Shown here in pieces: positions 25,617 to 32,532 of a stretch of 32,923 bases of DNA. The DNA lies in contig JAIFNL010000148.1 of the NCBI GenBank assembly GCA_020047755.1, positions 1 to 32,923 of the forward strand. The letters run 5' to 3'. A program made the position numbers and the translations under genes. The notes beneath the pieces were generated by a model, which saw only the letters and a program-made list of their open reading frames with translations, did no database searches and was not told the DNA's origin. Each line of letters begins with the position of its first letter. Position 1 is the first letter of the stretch. The stretch is from Bacteroidota bacterium. GTDB taxonomy: Bacteria; Bacteroidota; Bacteroidia; Bacteroidales; JAIFNL01.

Positions 25617-25648
25617 GCCTAGTTTTTTGACAGATAAAAAAACTAGGC
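25617..25648. terminator. Hairpin terminator between convergent genes
   Basis: A perfect 12-bp stem, GCCTAGTTTTTT (25617-25628) with AAAAAACTAGGC (25637-25648), and an 8-base loop. It lies between the stop of the YgfK-like gene and the stop of the small minus-strand gene. The T run is inside the stem rather than after it, so efficiency is uncertain. Confidence 0.7.
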
Positions 25649-25656
25649 AAAATTTT

Positions 25657-26082
25657 CTATTCAATTGACGAAATCCAATTTAACGCATTTTCTAACGAAT
25701 CGAACATTTCTACTTGAAACGTATTTTTAGATTCTGCTATCTTGGCGCGAGTTTTATAATCTTTGGCAAGCGTTTGCGCCGACCATTGCCCGAAAGCGTT
25801 TGTGGATAGAATAAGGGCATTATACTTTATGCCAAGTTGCTCCCAAAGAGGTATAAGGTATTGGTTATTATATTCTTGTGCCTCTTTACTTATAACACTC
25901 ATATCTATGGTGTTGGTGATAATTTTGGATACACCCGTTTTTATTATGGCTTTTTTAAGCTCTTCGTTTATAATTTTGATATGCTCTAATTTCACTACTC
26001 CTATTATTTTGTAGTACAAAATATTATTGTCAAGATACTTTATATCAAGCTCTTGAACATTTATTTCAGGATTCGTATTCAT
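25657..26082 (-). CDS. SpoIIAA/STAS-like small cytoplasmic protein
   Basis: A 141-residue soluble protein without signal or membrane segment. Its pattern recalls the SpoIIAA-like (STAS-fold) family: an N-terminal strand pair (NILYYKIIGVVKLEHIKIINEELKKAI), an alternating strand/helix core (SKIITNTIDMSVISKEAQEY; YNALILSTNAFGQWSAQ), and a C-terminal helix ending in the family-typical LENALNWISSIE. The biochemical role of such proteins is mostly unknown; some act in signalling. It is 102 bp downstream of the histidine kinase on the same strand and probably co-transcribed, which would suit a signalling partner. The fold assignment is by pattern only. Confidence 0.6.
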   Translation of the reverse strand: MNTNPEINVQELDIKYLDNNILYYKIIGVVKLEHIKIINEELKKAIIKTGVSKIITNTIDMSVISKEAQEYNNQYLIPLWEQLGIKYNALILSTNAFGQWSAQTLAKDYKTRAKIAESKNTFQVEMFDSLENALNWISSIE

Positions 26083-26184
26083 ATATTAACGTTATGTTAT
26101 TTTACAAAAATTACTTTTCTTTGTCCATTATTTTTTTCAAAAATGGTTCTTTTTCTTTTTTAGACATAAATCTTTGGAATTTTT

Positions 26185-28227
26185 TTAAAACACGCTACTT
26201 TTCTTAATATTAGGGAGTGTAAAATAAAAAGTAGCACCTTTTTCTTGTTCCGATTCAGCCCAAATTTCGCCGTTGTGAGCTTCTATTGCTAATTTACAGA
26301 AAGTTAGACCTAATCCTGTGGAACGAGTTTTCCCTGCTTTTTTTGCTTGAGCCTGCACATATTTGTCGAAAATCTTATTGAGCATACCTGACGGAATGCC
26401 TGCTCCATTATCTTTTACGTAGATAGTTAATATATCTTTATTGCTTTGAATAGTATTTATTTCTATTTCGCCATCTCTGCGTGTATATTTTATGGCATTT
26501 GTTATGATATTGATAAAAACTCTGGTCAAGATTTCTTTGTCGGCATACGCATAAGCTTCATTTGTGATTAGATTTTTGAAATTAATTTTTTTGCTAGTGT
26601 GCAGATACTGAGTATGTACAATAGTTTCATCTACCATTTTCTTTAAACGAATATCTTCTTTTTGAAGCTTCATTTCAGAGTTTTCATATTTTTGAACATC
26701 TAAAATATTGGTAACCAAGTCAAGCATTTGCTTTCCTGCCGATTTTATTAAGTTCAAATTATCGCCTTCGCGCAATATATCGGGCATTCCGCAAATTACA
26801 CCCAACGGACTTTTCAAATCGTGCACTATCATTTGCGTTAGGCTTTCTTTGTAGTAATCTAGCTCAATCAATTTACTATTAGTTACTTGCAATTGCTCAG
26901 CTTGACTCAAAATTTCTTCTTTTTGTAAATTTATTTCGGCAGTTCGTTCTTTTACCAAATTTTCGAGATTTTTGTTTGTATCGTACAATTCAAAGGCTAG
27001 GTTTTCGTTCTCTTTGAGCGTATTAGCAAAACGAGCCGATAGGTAAAATGACCAAGTTATTATCAATAAGAAAAAACCAATATCAATAAGACTTCCGGTA
27101 TTAAGTATTCCGGCAAAATACAAAACATCTTGAATGACAAATACGAATGCCAAAATAAAACCAGTAAGTAGTATTTTTGCACCAAATCGGTTATTTTTCA
27201 ATGCTTTGTAGATTATGGTTAATTCATATACAATAATAATTATGATTCCATACCAAAAAAATTGAATGTACGGTGAAGTTATTGAAGTAGGAAGGATTAT
27301 GGTTAAAAAAGTCAGAAACAAAAAAGGATAAGCAAAAGCATAAAGTGTCCATTTTTTAAACTCCTCGCGAAAAGCTTCTCTGAAAAAAAGCACTAATAAA
27401 TAAGGTATTAAATATTGAACAATTCGGATAATATTTGTTTGTAATTCAAACGAAATACCTGTTATTAATAATTTATGGGGCAATCCTACAAAGAAATTGT
27501 AAATTGCCATGAGCAAGGCAAAGAAACCAAAATAGAAAGCAATTTTTTCGACCGAACGGTAGATATAAAAAATAATGAAGAAAATAGCGATTATGAATAA
27601 TATGCCAATTGCAAATACTTTAAAACCAAACGAATACAAACGAGCTTTTTCAATATCTTCTTCTTTTCCCAAGTAAAGGATATTGGCTAAGCCCGATTTG
27701 TAGAAATTATAGTTTGATACCTGAATTACAATGTCAATTGTGTCCGATGTTGTTTCAAATTTGATTAGTTTATCTATAAAGCCGCCTTTTGCTAATTTTT
27801 TGTTGCTCGAAACACTACCAAATTCGCCAACTAATTCGTTGTTTACAAATACTTTAGATGCTGTAAAAATATTTAGTGTGCTTATAGCCATTCGTTTAGG
27901 CTTATTTTTTCCCAATAAAATACGTAAATGATAGCTTGCATAGCCAAAATTATCTACTTCTTTGCCGTTTATCAAGTAGCCATTCCAACTTTGGGGAACT
28001 TTTATGTATCCTGCTTTTTTATAATTGCTTAATTTTGTGGGCTCTAGTAATTTATTCCAATAAAAACTCCACTCCCCATTTAGTTTCAGCGAACCATTTT
28101 TGTCGAAGTTCCAGTTTCGCAAATCTAAAACACCATTTTCTGCTTTTGGGGTTTTTTCGTTGGCAGAAACCGATAATGTGATTAAAACTATGGCTAATAA
28201 AGTACTAGCTACTATTTTTTTTATCAT
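26185..28227 (-). CDS. 7TMR-DISM-type sensor histidine kinase
   Basis: A 680-residue membrane sensor kinase. A signal peptide (1-22) leads into an extracytoplasmic jelly-roll domain (about 30-195; LNGEWSFYWNKLLEP, YIKVPQSWNG, YASYHLRI), which in this class resembles carbohydrate-binding sensors. Seven hydrophobic helices follow (about 200-410), then a coiled coil (NLENLVKERTAEINLQKEEI). The kinase core has the phospho-acceptor His469 in IVHDLKSPLG, an N box NIITNAIKY, G1 DNGAGIP, F box FDKYVQ and G2 STGLGLTFC. There is no receiver domain and no response regulator gene in the window, so it is an orphan kinase here. What it senses is unknown. Confidence 0.9.
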   Translation of the reverse strand: MIKKIVASTLLAIVLITLSVSANEKTPKAENGVLDLRNWNFDKNGSLKLNGEWSFYWNKLLEPTKLSNYKKAGYIKVPQSWNGYLINGKEVDNFGYASYHLRILLGKNKPKRMAISTLNIFTASKVFVNNELVGEFGSVSSNKKLAKGGFIDKLIKFETTSDTIDIVIQVSNYNFYKSGLANILYLGKEEDIEKARLYSFGFKVFAIGILFIIAIFFIIFYIYRSVEKIAFYFGFFALLMAIYNFFVGLPHKLLITGISFELQTNIIRIVQYLIPYLLVLFFREAFREEFKKWTLYAFAYPFLFLTFLTIILPTSITSPYIQFFWYGIIIIIVYELTIIYKALKNNRFGAKILLTGFILAFVFVIQDVLYFAGILNTGSLIDIGFFLLIITWSFYLSARFANTLKENENLAFELYDTNKNLENLVKERTAEINLQKEEILSQAEQLQVTNSKLIELDYYKESLTQMIVHDLKSPLGVICGMPDILREGDNLNLIKSAGKQMLDLVTNILDVQKYENSEMKLQKEDIRLKKMVDETIVHTQYLHTSKKINFKNLITNEAYAYADKEILTRVFINIITNAIKYTRRDGEIEINTIQSNKDILTIYVKDNGAGIPSGMLNKIFDKYVQAQAKKAGKTRSTGLGLTFCKLAIEAHNGEIWAESEQEKGATFYFTLPNIKKSSVF

Positions 28228-28624
28228 AAAGTTATTTTAAATTTATCGTGTGTACTCTTTAAATTAAAGAAAGTTTCATTTTTGGTCAATTTTTTCTAAC
28301 AAATTAAAATCAAATTTACTAAATTGTATTCAAAAAAAAAAAAAAAACGACAATAAATTTACTTTTTTTTTGTAATTGGTTCGTTTATTGATTTTTCGAT
28401 TTTTCGATAGATTTTATTTGCGCTGCAACGAAATTTAAAAAAAACTTAAATCTTTTGATTGCTAATTTTTTGCTTTTTCAAAAAAAAATGTTAAAAAATT
28501 AGGTAAATTTCACTTTTTTTTGTAATTTGTACAAAAATAAGCAAATAATCGGTTTAAATTTAGATGATTTTAAAAATGACATGTAATTTTTTTATATTCA
28601 GTATTTTAACTTAAACATCTTGTT
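28228..28624. other. 397-bp divergent intergenic region
   Basis: Separates the histidine kinase (-) from the cytidylate-kinase-like gene (+) and must hold both promoters. TAAATTTG on the minus strand at 28311-28318 is a weak -7 candidate for the kinase. A homopolymer of 16 A (28332-28347) lies in the middle. No ORF or RNA gene is evident. Confidence 0.45.
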
Positions 28625-29302
28625 ATGGGAAATAATATATTACTTGAGTATATGAATAAATCTCTTGAAGTAAAAAAAGAGGTTTTTGTTCAGGGACCTG
28701 TTATCACAATATCCAGAGAATTTGGTTGCTACGCATCAAATTTGGCGGCTAAATTAGCTTTAGAAATGACGAAGGTAACTTCGCACAAGTGGAATTTTGT
28801 AACCAAAGAAGTTTTAGAAGATGCTGCAAAAAAATTAAATGTGAGAACTCAAGAAATTGCACATATTTTTGGTGCTAGCGAAAAAAATTTCTTGGGTGAT
28901 TTGATTACCTCATTTGCTAAAAAAAAATATGCCAGCGACAGTCATATTAAAAAAACAATTACCGATGTAGTAAGCAAATATGCCGAACAAGGGCATTGTA
29001 TTATAGTAGGAAGGGCAGGTTGCGTAATTGCCAAAAACATTGCAAAATCGTTGCACGTGCGTATTATTGCTCCTTTCGAGTTTCGTGTAAATGAAATACA
29101 AAATGCCTTTAAACTTTCAAAAGAAGATGCTGAACGAATGGTTGAAGAAACTGATAAACACCGCGATGTTTTTATGAGCTTTTTCAAAGGCAACGAACCC
29201 GATGCCAATTTGTTTGATGTAATTTACAACAAATCGAAGCTCAATGAAGATGCTATTGTTCAATCAATTATGCAATTAGCTAAAGCAAGAGGTTTATTTT
29301 AG
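28625..29302 (+). CDS. Cytidylate kinase-like family protein (Cytidylate_kin2)
   Basis: A 225-residue P-loop kinase-like protein. The opening GPVITISREFGCYASNLAAKLA (about 24-45) is the hallmark of the Cytidylate_kin2 group, in which the P-loop reads SREFG-x rather than a classic GxxGxGKS. Further marks are FVTKEVLEDAAKKL, the central CIIVGRAGCVIA (about 125-136), HVRIIAPFEFRV, and the lid-like RMVEETDKHRDVFMSFF. The family sits beside true cytidylate kinase (Cmk) but its substrate is unproven, and this is unlikely to be the essential Cmk. It is a single gene, closed 20 bp downstream by a strong terminator. The conserved start of the domain lies 23 residues in, so the first Met is reasonable. 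Confidence 0.85.
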   Translation: MGNNILLEYMNKSLEVKKEVFVQGPVITISREFGCYASNLAAKLALEMTKVTSHKWNFVTKEVLEDAAKKLNVRTQEIAHIFGASEKNFLGDLITSFAKKKYASDSHIKKTITDVVSKYAEQGHCIIVGRAGCVIAKNIAKSLHVRIIAPFEFRVNEIQNAFKLSKEDAERMVEETDKHRDVFMSFFKGNEPDANLFDVIYNKSKLNEDAIVQSIMQLAKARGLF

Positions 29303-29321
29303 CCTTTTATTTTAGTGCATT

Positions 29322-29380
29322 AAAAGCGCACAAAACAAGCTCTGATGAAGCTTGTTTTGTGCGCTTTTGTTTTTTTTTAT
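29322..29380 (+). terminator. Strong intrinsic terminator
   Basis: A 20-bp perfect stem (29322-29341 with 29349-29368; core AAAAGCGCACAAAACAAGCT), 7-base loop CTGATGA, then G and a run of nine T. It closes the kinase-like gene and isolates it from the TA array. Confidence 0.93.
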
Positions 29381-29490
29381 TTGTCGATAAATTTTCCGTT
29401 ATTTTGTTCGGCTAGTTTTAATCGCCCTTTGAAAAGACCAATAAAAATTAAAATAGATAGCGCAAAAATTGAAATACGATTTTATTTTTT

Positions 29491-29570
29491 ATAAAAAAAT
29501 AATCTGACTGAAAAATCAAGTTTGAAATTAGAACAAAATACATTTTTTTTCGTTATATTTGTAGAGAAAT
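29491..29570 (+). repeat. TA-array promoter repeat, partial copy 1
   Basis: The 80-base promoter half of the array repeat, upstream of the first module. It matches the right halves of the copies at 30290-30452 and 32100-32262 with few changes. It includes an invariant TATATTTG -7 box (29554-29561) 29 bases before the antitoxin ATG. A conserved TTTG lies 29 bases upstream of the -7 box, too far for a normal -33, so the conserved block may instead be an operator. Confidence 0.85.
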
Positions 29571-29589
29571 ATTTAATTTATAAAATAGT

Positions 29590-29880
29590 ATGACACAGCG
29601 AACTCAAAATATTTTACAACAAGTAGAAATTTTGCAAGAAAATGAACTGCAAGAAGTGGTTTATGGTATTTTGCAAAAAAGCAAACAAGAAAAGTGGTTT
29701 GATTATCAAGATATTTGGATAGAAAACAAACAATTTTTGATAATAAATCCATTTTGGACAAATACGGAAAAAGAAGAAAAAAAAGAGTGGAAAAAATATC
29801 GTGGTTGTGCAAAAGGAATTTGGACAGAAGATGCACAAGATTTTATAAATAATTTGAGAAAAGATGAAAGAACCTACTAA
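29590..29880 (+). CDS. Putative antitoxin, TA module 1
   Basis: A 96-residue charged protein encoded directly before a PIN toxin and overlapping it by 17 bases. The N-terminal helix (TQRTQNILQQVEILQENELQEVV) is related to that of the antitoxin at 30475. The C-terminus has AKGIWTEDAQDFINNLRKDE, a tail type seen in small VapB-like antitoxins that ends in the toxin-binding helix. No DNA-binding motif is obvious. The role is assigned from position, size and tail. The array promoter repeat lies just upstream. Confidence 0.75.
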   Translation: MTQRTQNILQQVEILQENELQEVVYGILQKSKQEKWFDYQDIWIENKQFLIINPFWTNTEKEEKKEWKKYRGCAKGIWTEDAQDFINNLRKDERTY

Positions 29881-30286
29881 GATTTTTTTTGATACCGCAC
29901 CAATTATTTATTATATAGAAGATAATCAAATCTTTGCTTCCAAAGTTGAGAAATTGTTAGAGAAATTTGAAAAGCAAAAATTGATGATAAACAGTATTGT
30001 TTATACCGAACTTTGCATAAAACCCAAAAGAGAAAATAACAAACAACTAATATTTCTTTTTGATGATTTTTTGAATAATTTAAGATTTGAAATTTTGACT
30101 ATTGATAAAAAATGTGCGATTATTGCTATTGATTTAATGGCTAAATATCAGCAAATAAAAACAGTAGATGCAATACATATTGCTTCTGCAATAGCTCACA
30201 ATTGCGATACATTTGTTACCAACGACAAGCAACTTAAACAAATAAAGGAAATAAATATTCTGGTATTATCAGAAATCGAAAATTAA
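29864..30286 (+). CDS. PIN-domain toxin (VapC-like), TA module 1
   Basis: A 140-residue PIN-domain RNase toxin with all four acidic positions: D10 (IFFDTAPIIYYIE), E49 (VYTELC), D102 (TVDAIHIASA) and D121 (VTNDKQL). It should be an active endoribonuclease when free of its antitoxin. The start overlaps the antitoxin gene by 17 bases in another frame, which couples their translation. It is followed within a few bases by the array repeat. Its sequence is only distantly related to the other toxins in the array. Confidence 0.88.
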   Translation: MKEPTKIFFDTAPIIYYIEDNQIFASKVEKLLEKFEKQKLMINSIVYTELCIKPKRENNKQLIFLFDDFLNNLRFEILTIDKKCAIIAIDLMAKYQQIKTVDAIHIASAIAHNCDTFVTNDKQLKQIKEINILVLSEIEN

Positions 30287-30289
30287 TTA

Positions 30290-30452
30290 CATAAATTCAC
30301 ATATTTTTATTTTTTTTAACTGAAAAAATACAAAATAAATAAATTCCCTTGACATTTAATTTGGTATTTTATAAAAAAAATAATCTGACAGAAAAATCAA
30401 GTTTGAAATTAGAACAAAATCCATTTTTTTTCGTTATATTTGTAAATGAAAT
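30290..30452 (+). repeat. Full inter-module repeat of the TA array, copy A
   Basis: A 163-base element joining modules 1 and 2. The left part (ATAAATTCACATATTTTTAT...) follows the toxin stop almost directly, a middle part contains AAAAAATACAAAATAAATAA and TTAATTTGGTATTTT, and the right part is the promoter block with TATATTTG at 30435-30442. The same element, equally long, recurs at 32100-32262. Confidence 0.9.
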
Positions 30453-30474
30453 AATTTATAAAAAGTATTAAAAA

Positions 30475-30768
30475 ATGACACGACAAACAGAAATAGCTCT
30501 TAATGAAGTTCAAAAATTACAAATCAGTGAATTTGATGATTTTTTTTCTAATTTGTTGCAACAAACAGCCGATAAATTTGGAATAATATATCAAATTCCA
30601 AATAAAAATACTGAAAATATTTGGTTTGTATCAGCTTATCCCAAAGAACATTTATTTTTGAAATCACAACAAAAACCTCAAAAAAGAATTTGGAAAAATA
30701 TAGGAAAGATAGACTTGAAAAACTCTCTTGACGAGGTCAATGTCAGAGATTTTGCTTATCAAGAATAG
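30475..30768 (+). CDS. Putative antitoxin, TA module 2
   Basis: A 97-residue protein whose first 30 residues (TRQTEIALNEVQKLQISEFDDFFSNLLQQ) are homologous to the module 1 antitoxin, while the C-terminal half differs (KRIWKNIGKIDLKNSLDEVNVRDFAYQE). This split fits a conserved promoter-binding or dimer part and a toxin-specific tail. It lies 23 bases downstream of the array repeat and 21 bases before the toxin of module 2. The role is inferred from context. Confidence 0.72.
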   Translation: MTRQTEIALNEVQKLQISEFDDFFSNLLQQTADKFGIIYQIPNKNTENIWFVSAYPKEHLFLKSQQKPQKRIWKNIGKIDLKNSLDEVNVRDFAYQE

Positions 30769-30789
30769 CTTTATAAATAAATATCGCTT

Positions 30790-31198
30790 ATGCAAAAAAT
30801 AGTTATAGATACTAATGTTTGGGTATATGCTTTTGACAAATCCAATATTTACCATACAAAAGCCGTGGAAATATTGCAAAATGAAGATTTTGAACTGTTT
30901 ATTACACCAAAGCAAATTAGTGAATTTATTGCTGTATTGTCCAAAAAAAAATATTGAAATAATTGATATTTTGGACTTTGTGTATAATGATATGCTTGCA
31001 AATTCTATTTTGGTTTACCCAAATTCGCAAAGTATAAAATTTTTTACCGAATTATGCCAAAAATATAACCCAAAAGGAAATCGTGTTTTTGATATAGAAA
31101 TAGCATCGATTACTTATGCTTTGGGTATCAAAAATATAGCTACTTTTAATACAAAGGATTTTGAAAATATAACAGAAATCAATCTGATAAATAGTTAA
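30790..31198 (+). pseudogene. PIN-domain toxin, TA module 2, frameshifted at an A9 run
   Basis: Reading from ATG 30790 gives a PIN start with D7 (VIDTNVWVYAFD) and E45 (QISEFIAVL), then stops after residue 55 because of a run of nine A (30943-30951). In the next frame the protein continues without break (KKNIEIIDILDF...VFDIEIASITYALGIKNIATFNTKDF...INLINS) to 31198. With eight A the whole gene would encode 135 residues, the normal PIN length. It is therefore either a recent one-base insertion, a sequencing error in a homopolymer, or a gene expressed through slippage on the A run. The 3' end shares a 52-base block with module 3. Confidence 0.8.
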
Positions 31199-31229
31199 TC
31201 TCATAAATTCACATATTTTTATTTTTTTA
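31178..31229 (+). repeat. TA-array repeat, left part with toxin 3' end
   Basis: 52 bases that match 32076-32127 with a single difference. It includes the last codons of the toxin (ATCAATCTGATAAATAG) and the following ATAAATTCACATATTTTTAT block. The promoter half of the repeat is absent here. Confidence 0.88.
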
Positions 31230-31238
31230 ACAAACAAA

Positions 31239-31421
31239 ATGAATTTAGATGAAGCATATTCGGAAGTAAAAAGATTAATTACAGAAACAAATATAAAAAT
31301 AAAAGAAAATAAAAAACATATAGAAACAGTTTTAGTTGAAACAGATTTTTGATTTTTTGATAAAAAACTTTTGATAGAAATTCACGAAAAAGCTTGATTA
31401 AAATTTGAAAATAAACAATAA
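31239..31421 (+). pseudogene. Decayed small gene with two in-frame TGA codons
   Basis: From ATG 31239 a 37-residue peptide (MNLDEAYSEVKRLITETN...) stops at TGA 31350-31352. The same frame continues sensibly (FFDKKLLIEIHEKA), meets a second TGA at 31395-31397, then LKFENKQ and TAA at 31421. Both TGA codons sit where Trp would read naturally, so this looks like a 60-residue protein with two TGG to TGA changes. It lies between two copies of the array's left repeat, so it may be a remnant of a further module. I do not recognise the protein. Confidence 0.45.
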
Positions 31422-31435
31422 TCCCTTATCTTCGC

Positions 31436-31460
31436 ATCTCACAAATTCACATATTTTTTT
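31436..31460 (+). repeat. TA-array repeat, short left-part copy
   Basis: ATCTCACAAATTCACATATT and the following T run match the left part of the array repeat. It stands before module 3 and after the decayed gene, which marks a former module boundary. No promoter half follows. Confidence 0.8.
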
Positions 31461-31479
31461 AAATTTAAAATATTTGACA

Positions 31480-31707
31480 ATGACAATGACTATTCAAATA
31501 CCAATTCCGGATAAAATAAATAAAAAATACACGGATAAACAGTTGGAACAAATGATAAATCAATTTATTGAAATGCAATTTTCGTTGATTGCAAATGAAG
31601 AAGCAGAAGCCCAAAAACCACTTGATAATTTTATGCTACTCAAAGGAATAATGTCAGATAAAGTTTTTGTTTCGGAATACGATTTATATACTCAGCCCAA
31701 ATTTTAA
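31480..31707 (+). CDS. Putative antitoxin, TA module 3
   Basis: A 75-residue protein (start MTMTIQIPIPDKINKKY) with an acidic C-terminus, encoded immediately before a PIN toxin. Its stop and the toxin's start share one base (TAATG), a tight translational coupling. The open frame extends upstream to 31405, but that part translates the array repeat and is not credible; ATG 31486 is an alternative start. The internal EQMINQFIEMQFSLIANEEAEAQKPL is helical. Role inferred from context. The module lacks the promoter half of the repeat, so it may depend on read-through or on a different promoter. Confidence 0.7.
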   Translation: MTMTIQIPIPDKINKKYTDKQLEQMINQFIEMQFSLIANEEAEAQKPLDNFMLLKGIMSDKVFVSEYDLYTQPKF

Positions 31708-32096
31708 TGAAAAAGTATTTTTTTGATAGCAGTTTAATTATTGAATTTACAAAAGGAAATCCAAAAGCAGTTGCGATAGTCCAAAAATTGAATATTCCGA
31801 GTTTTCAATTTTTTATCAATCCTATTGTTTTTAGCGAAGTTACTTATATTTTGATGAGAGAAGTCAAACTTGATATGAGCCTTGTAATCAAAGCAATTCA
31901 GACATTCAAGATTTTGAATATTGACGAAAAAACCGTAAATTTGGCAATTGAATACATTTCGCAATATAAATTTAGACCTAACGATGCCTTGATTTTGGCT
32001 TCGTGCAAACTGCATAATTTAGATTATTTGGTAAGTTTGGACAGCGATTTTCATACAATCTGCAAAGCCGAAAACATCAATCTGATAAATAGTTAA
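31707..32096 (+). CDS. PIN-domain toxin (VapC-like), TA module 3
   Basis: A 129-residue PIN toxin with D7 (FFDSSLIIEF), E44 (VFSEVTYIL), D93 (RPNDALILASC) and D112/D114 (SLDSDF), so the catalytic set is complete. It is the closest relative in the window of the toxin at 1745-2131: same length, shared INPIV, PNDA and ENINLIN motifs, and about 21 identical bases at the 3' end. That copy has Lys where this one has E44. The ATG overlaps the antitoxin stop by one base. Confidence 0.88.
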   Translation: MKKYFFDSSLIIEFTKGNPKAVAIVQKLNIPSFQFFINPIVFSEVTYILMREVKLDMSLVIKAIQTFKILNIDEKTVNLAIEYISQYKFRPNDALILASCKLHNLDYLVSLDSDFHTICKAENINLINS

Positions 32097-32262
32097 TCTC
32101 ACAAATTCACATATTTTTATTTTTTTACCAGAAAAAATACAAAATAAATAAATTCATTTGATAATTAATTTGGTATTTTTATAAAAAATAATAATCTGAC
32201 TGAAAAATCAAGTTTGAAATTAGAACAAAATTCAGTTTTTTTCGTTATATTTGTAGAGAAAT
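32076..32262 (+). repeat. Full inter-module repeat of the TA array, copy B, with toxin 3' end
   Basis: Bases 32100-32262 are the second complete 163-base inter-module element, and 32076-32099 extend the match with module 2's 3' end into the toxin codons. The promoter block has TATATTTG at 32246-32253, 30 bases before the ATG of the module 4 antitoxin. Confidence 0.9.
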
Positions 32263-32282
32263 TAATTTTAAATTTTAGCCGT

Positions 32283-32513
32283 ATGCAAACAATTATGTCT
32301 GAAACTTTACTTTTGGAACAATATAGAAATTTTCCAAAAGAACTGCAAATTGCTGTCAGTTCGTATTTTGAATTATTATCACAAAATTACAATTTGTATG
32401 TAAATCAAGCATTTAATTTAAATAAAACTCGTCAATTGGGCGGGTTGGAAGGCAAAATTAAAGTGCCTGAAAATTTTAACGAACCTATTGAAGATTTTGC
32501 TGATTATATGTAA
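32283..32513 (+). CDS. DUF2281-type antitoxin, TA module 4
   Basis: A 76-residue protein of the DUF2281 type, a usual partner of VapC in Bacteroidota. The N-terminal helix pair (LLLEQYRNFPKELQIAVSSYFELL) and the C-terminal signature GGLEGKIKVPENFNEPIEDFADYM are both present. The open frame runs upstream to 32214, but that stretch translates the promoter repeat; the real start is ATG 32283 or 32295, both downstream of the -7 box. It is unlike the antitoxins of modules 1 and 2. The toxin gene follows after 19 bases. Confidence 0.88.
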   Translation: MQTIMSETLLLEQYRNFPKELQIAVSSYFELLSQNYNLYVNQAFNLNKTRQLGGLEGKIKVPENFNEPIEDFADYM

Positions 32514-32532
32514 TTTTATTTATAGATTAATT

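Noticed and set aside
26111-26167. 18-residue minus-strand ORF (MSKKEKEPFLKKIMDKEK) between the histidine kinase and the SpoIIAA-like gene
   Set aside because: Too short and low in complexity to support without homologues, although its place 17 bp after the kinase stop is suggestive.
28625-29302. Essential cytidylate kinase Cmk
   Set aside because: The sequence lacks the classic Cmk P-loop and matches the Cytidylate_kin2 side branch.
31239-31421. TGA reassigned to Trp in this organism
   Set aside because: Long conserved genes such as clpB, susC and the YgfK-like gene use TGG and contain no in-frame TGA, so only this remnant shows it.
29491-32262. CRISPR array
   Set aside because: Repeats are long, unevenly spaced, partial in several places, and separated by genes rather than by short uniform spacers; no cas genes.
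29491-32262. Integron attC cassette array
   Set aside because: The inter-module repeats show no attC-like paired inverted core sites and no integrase gene is in the window. Recombination through homologous flanks is simpler.
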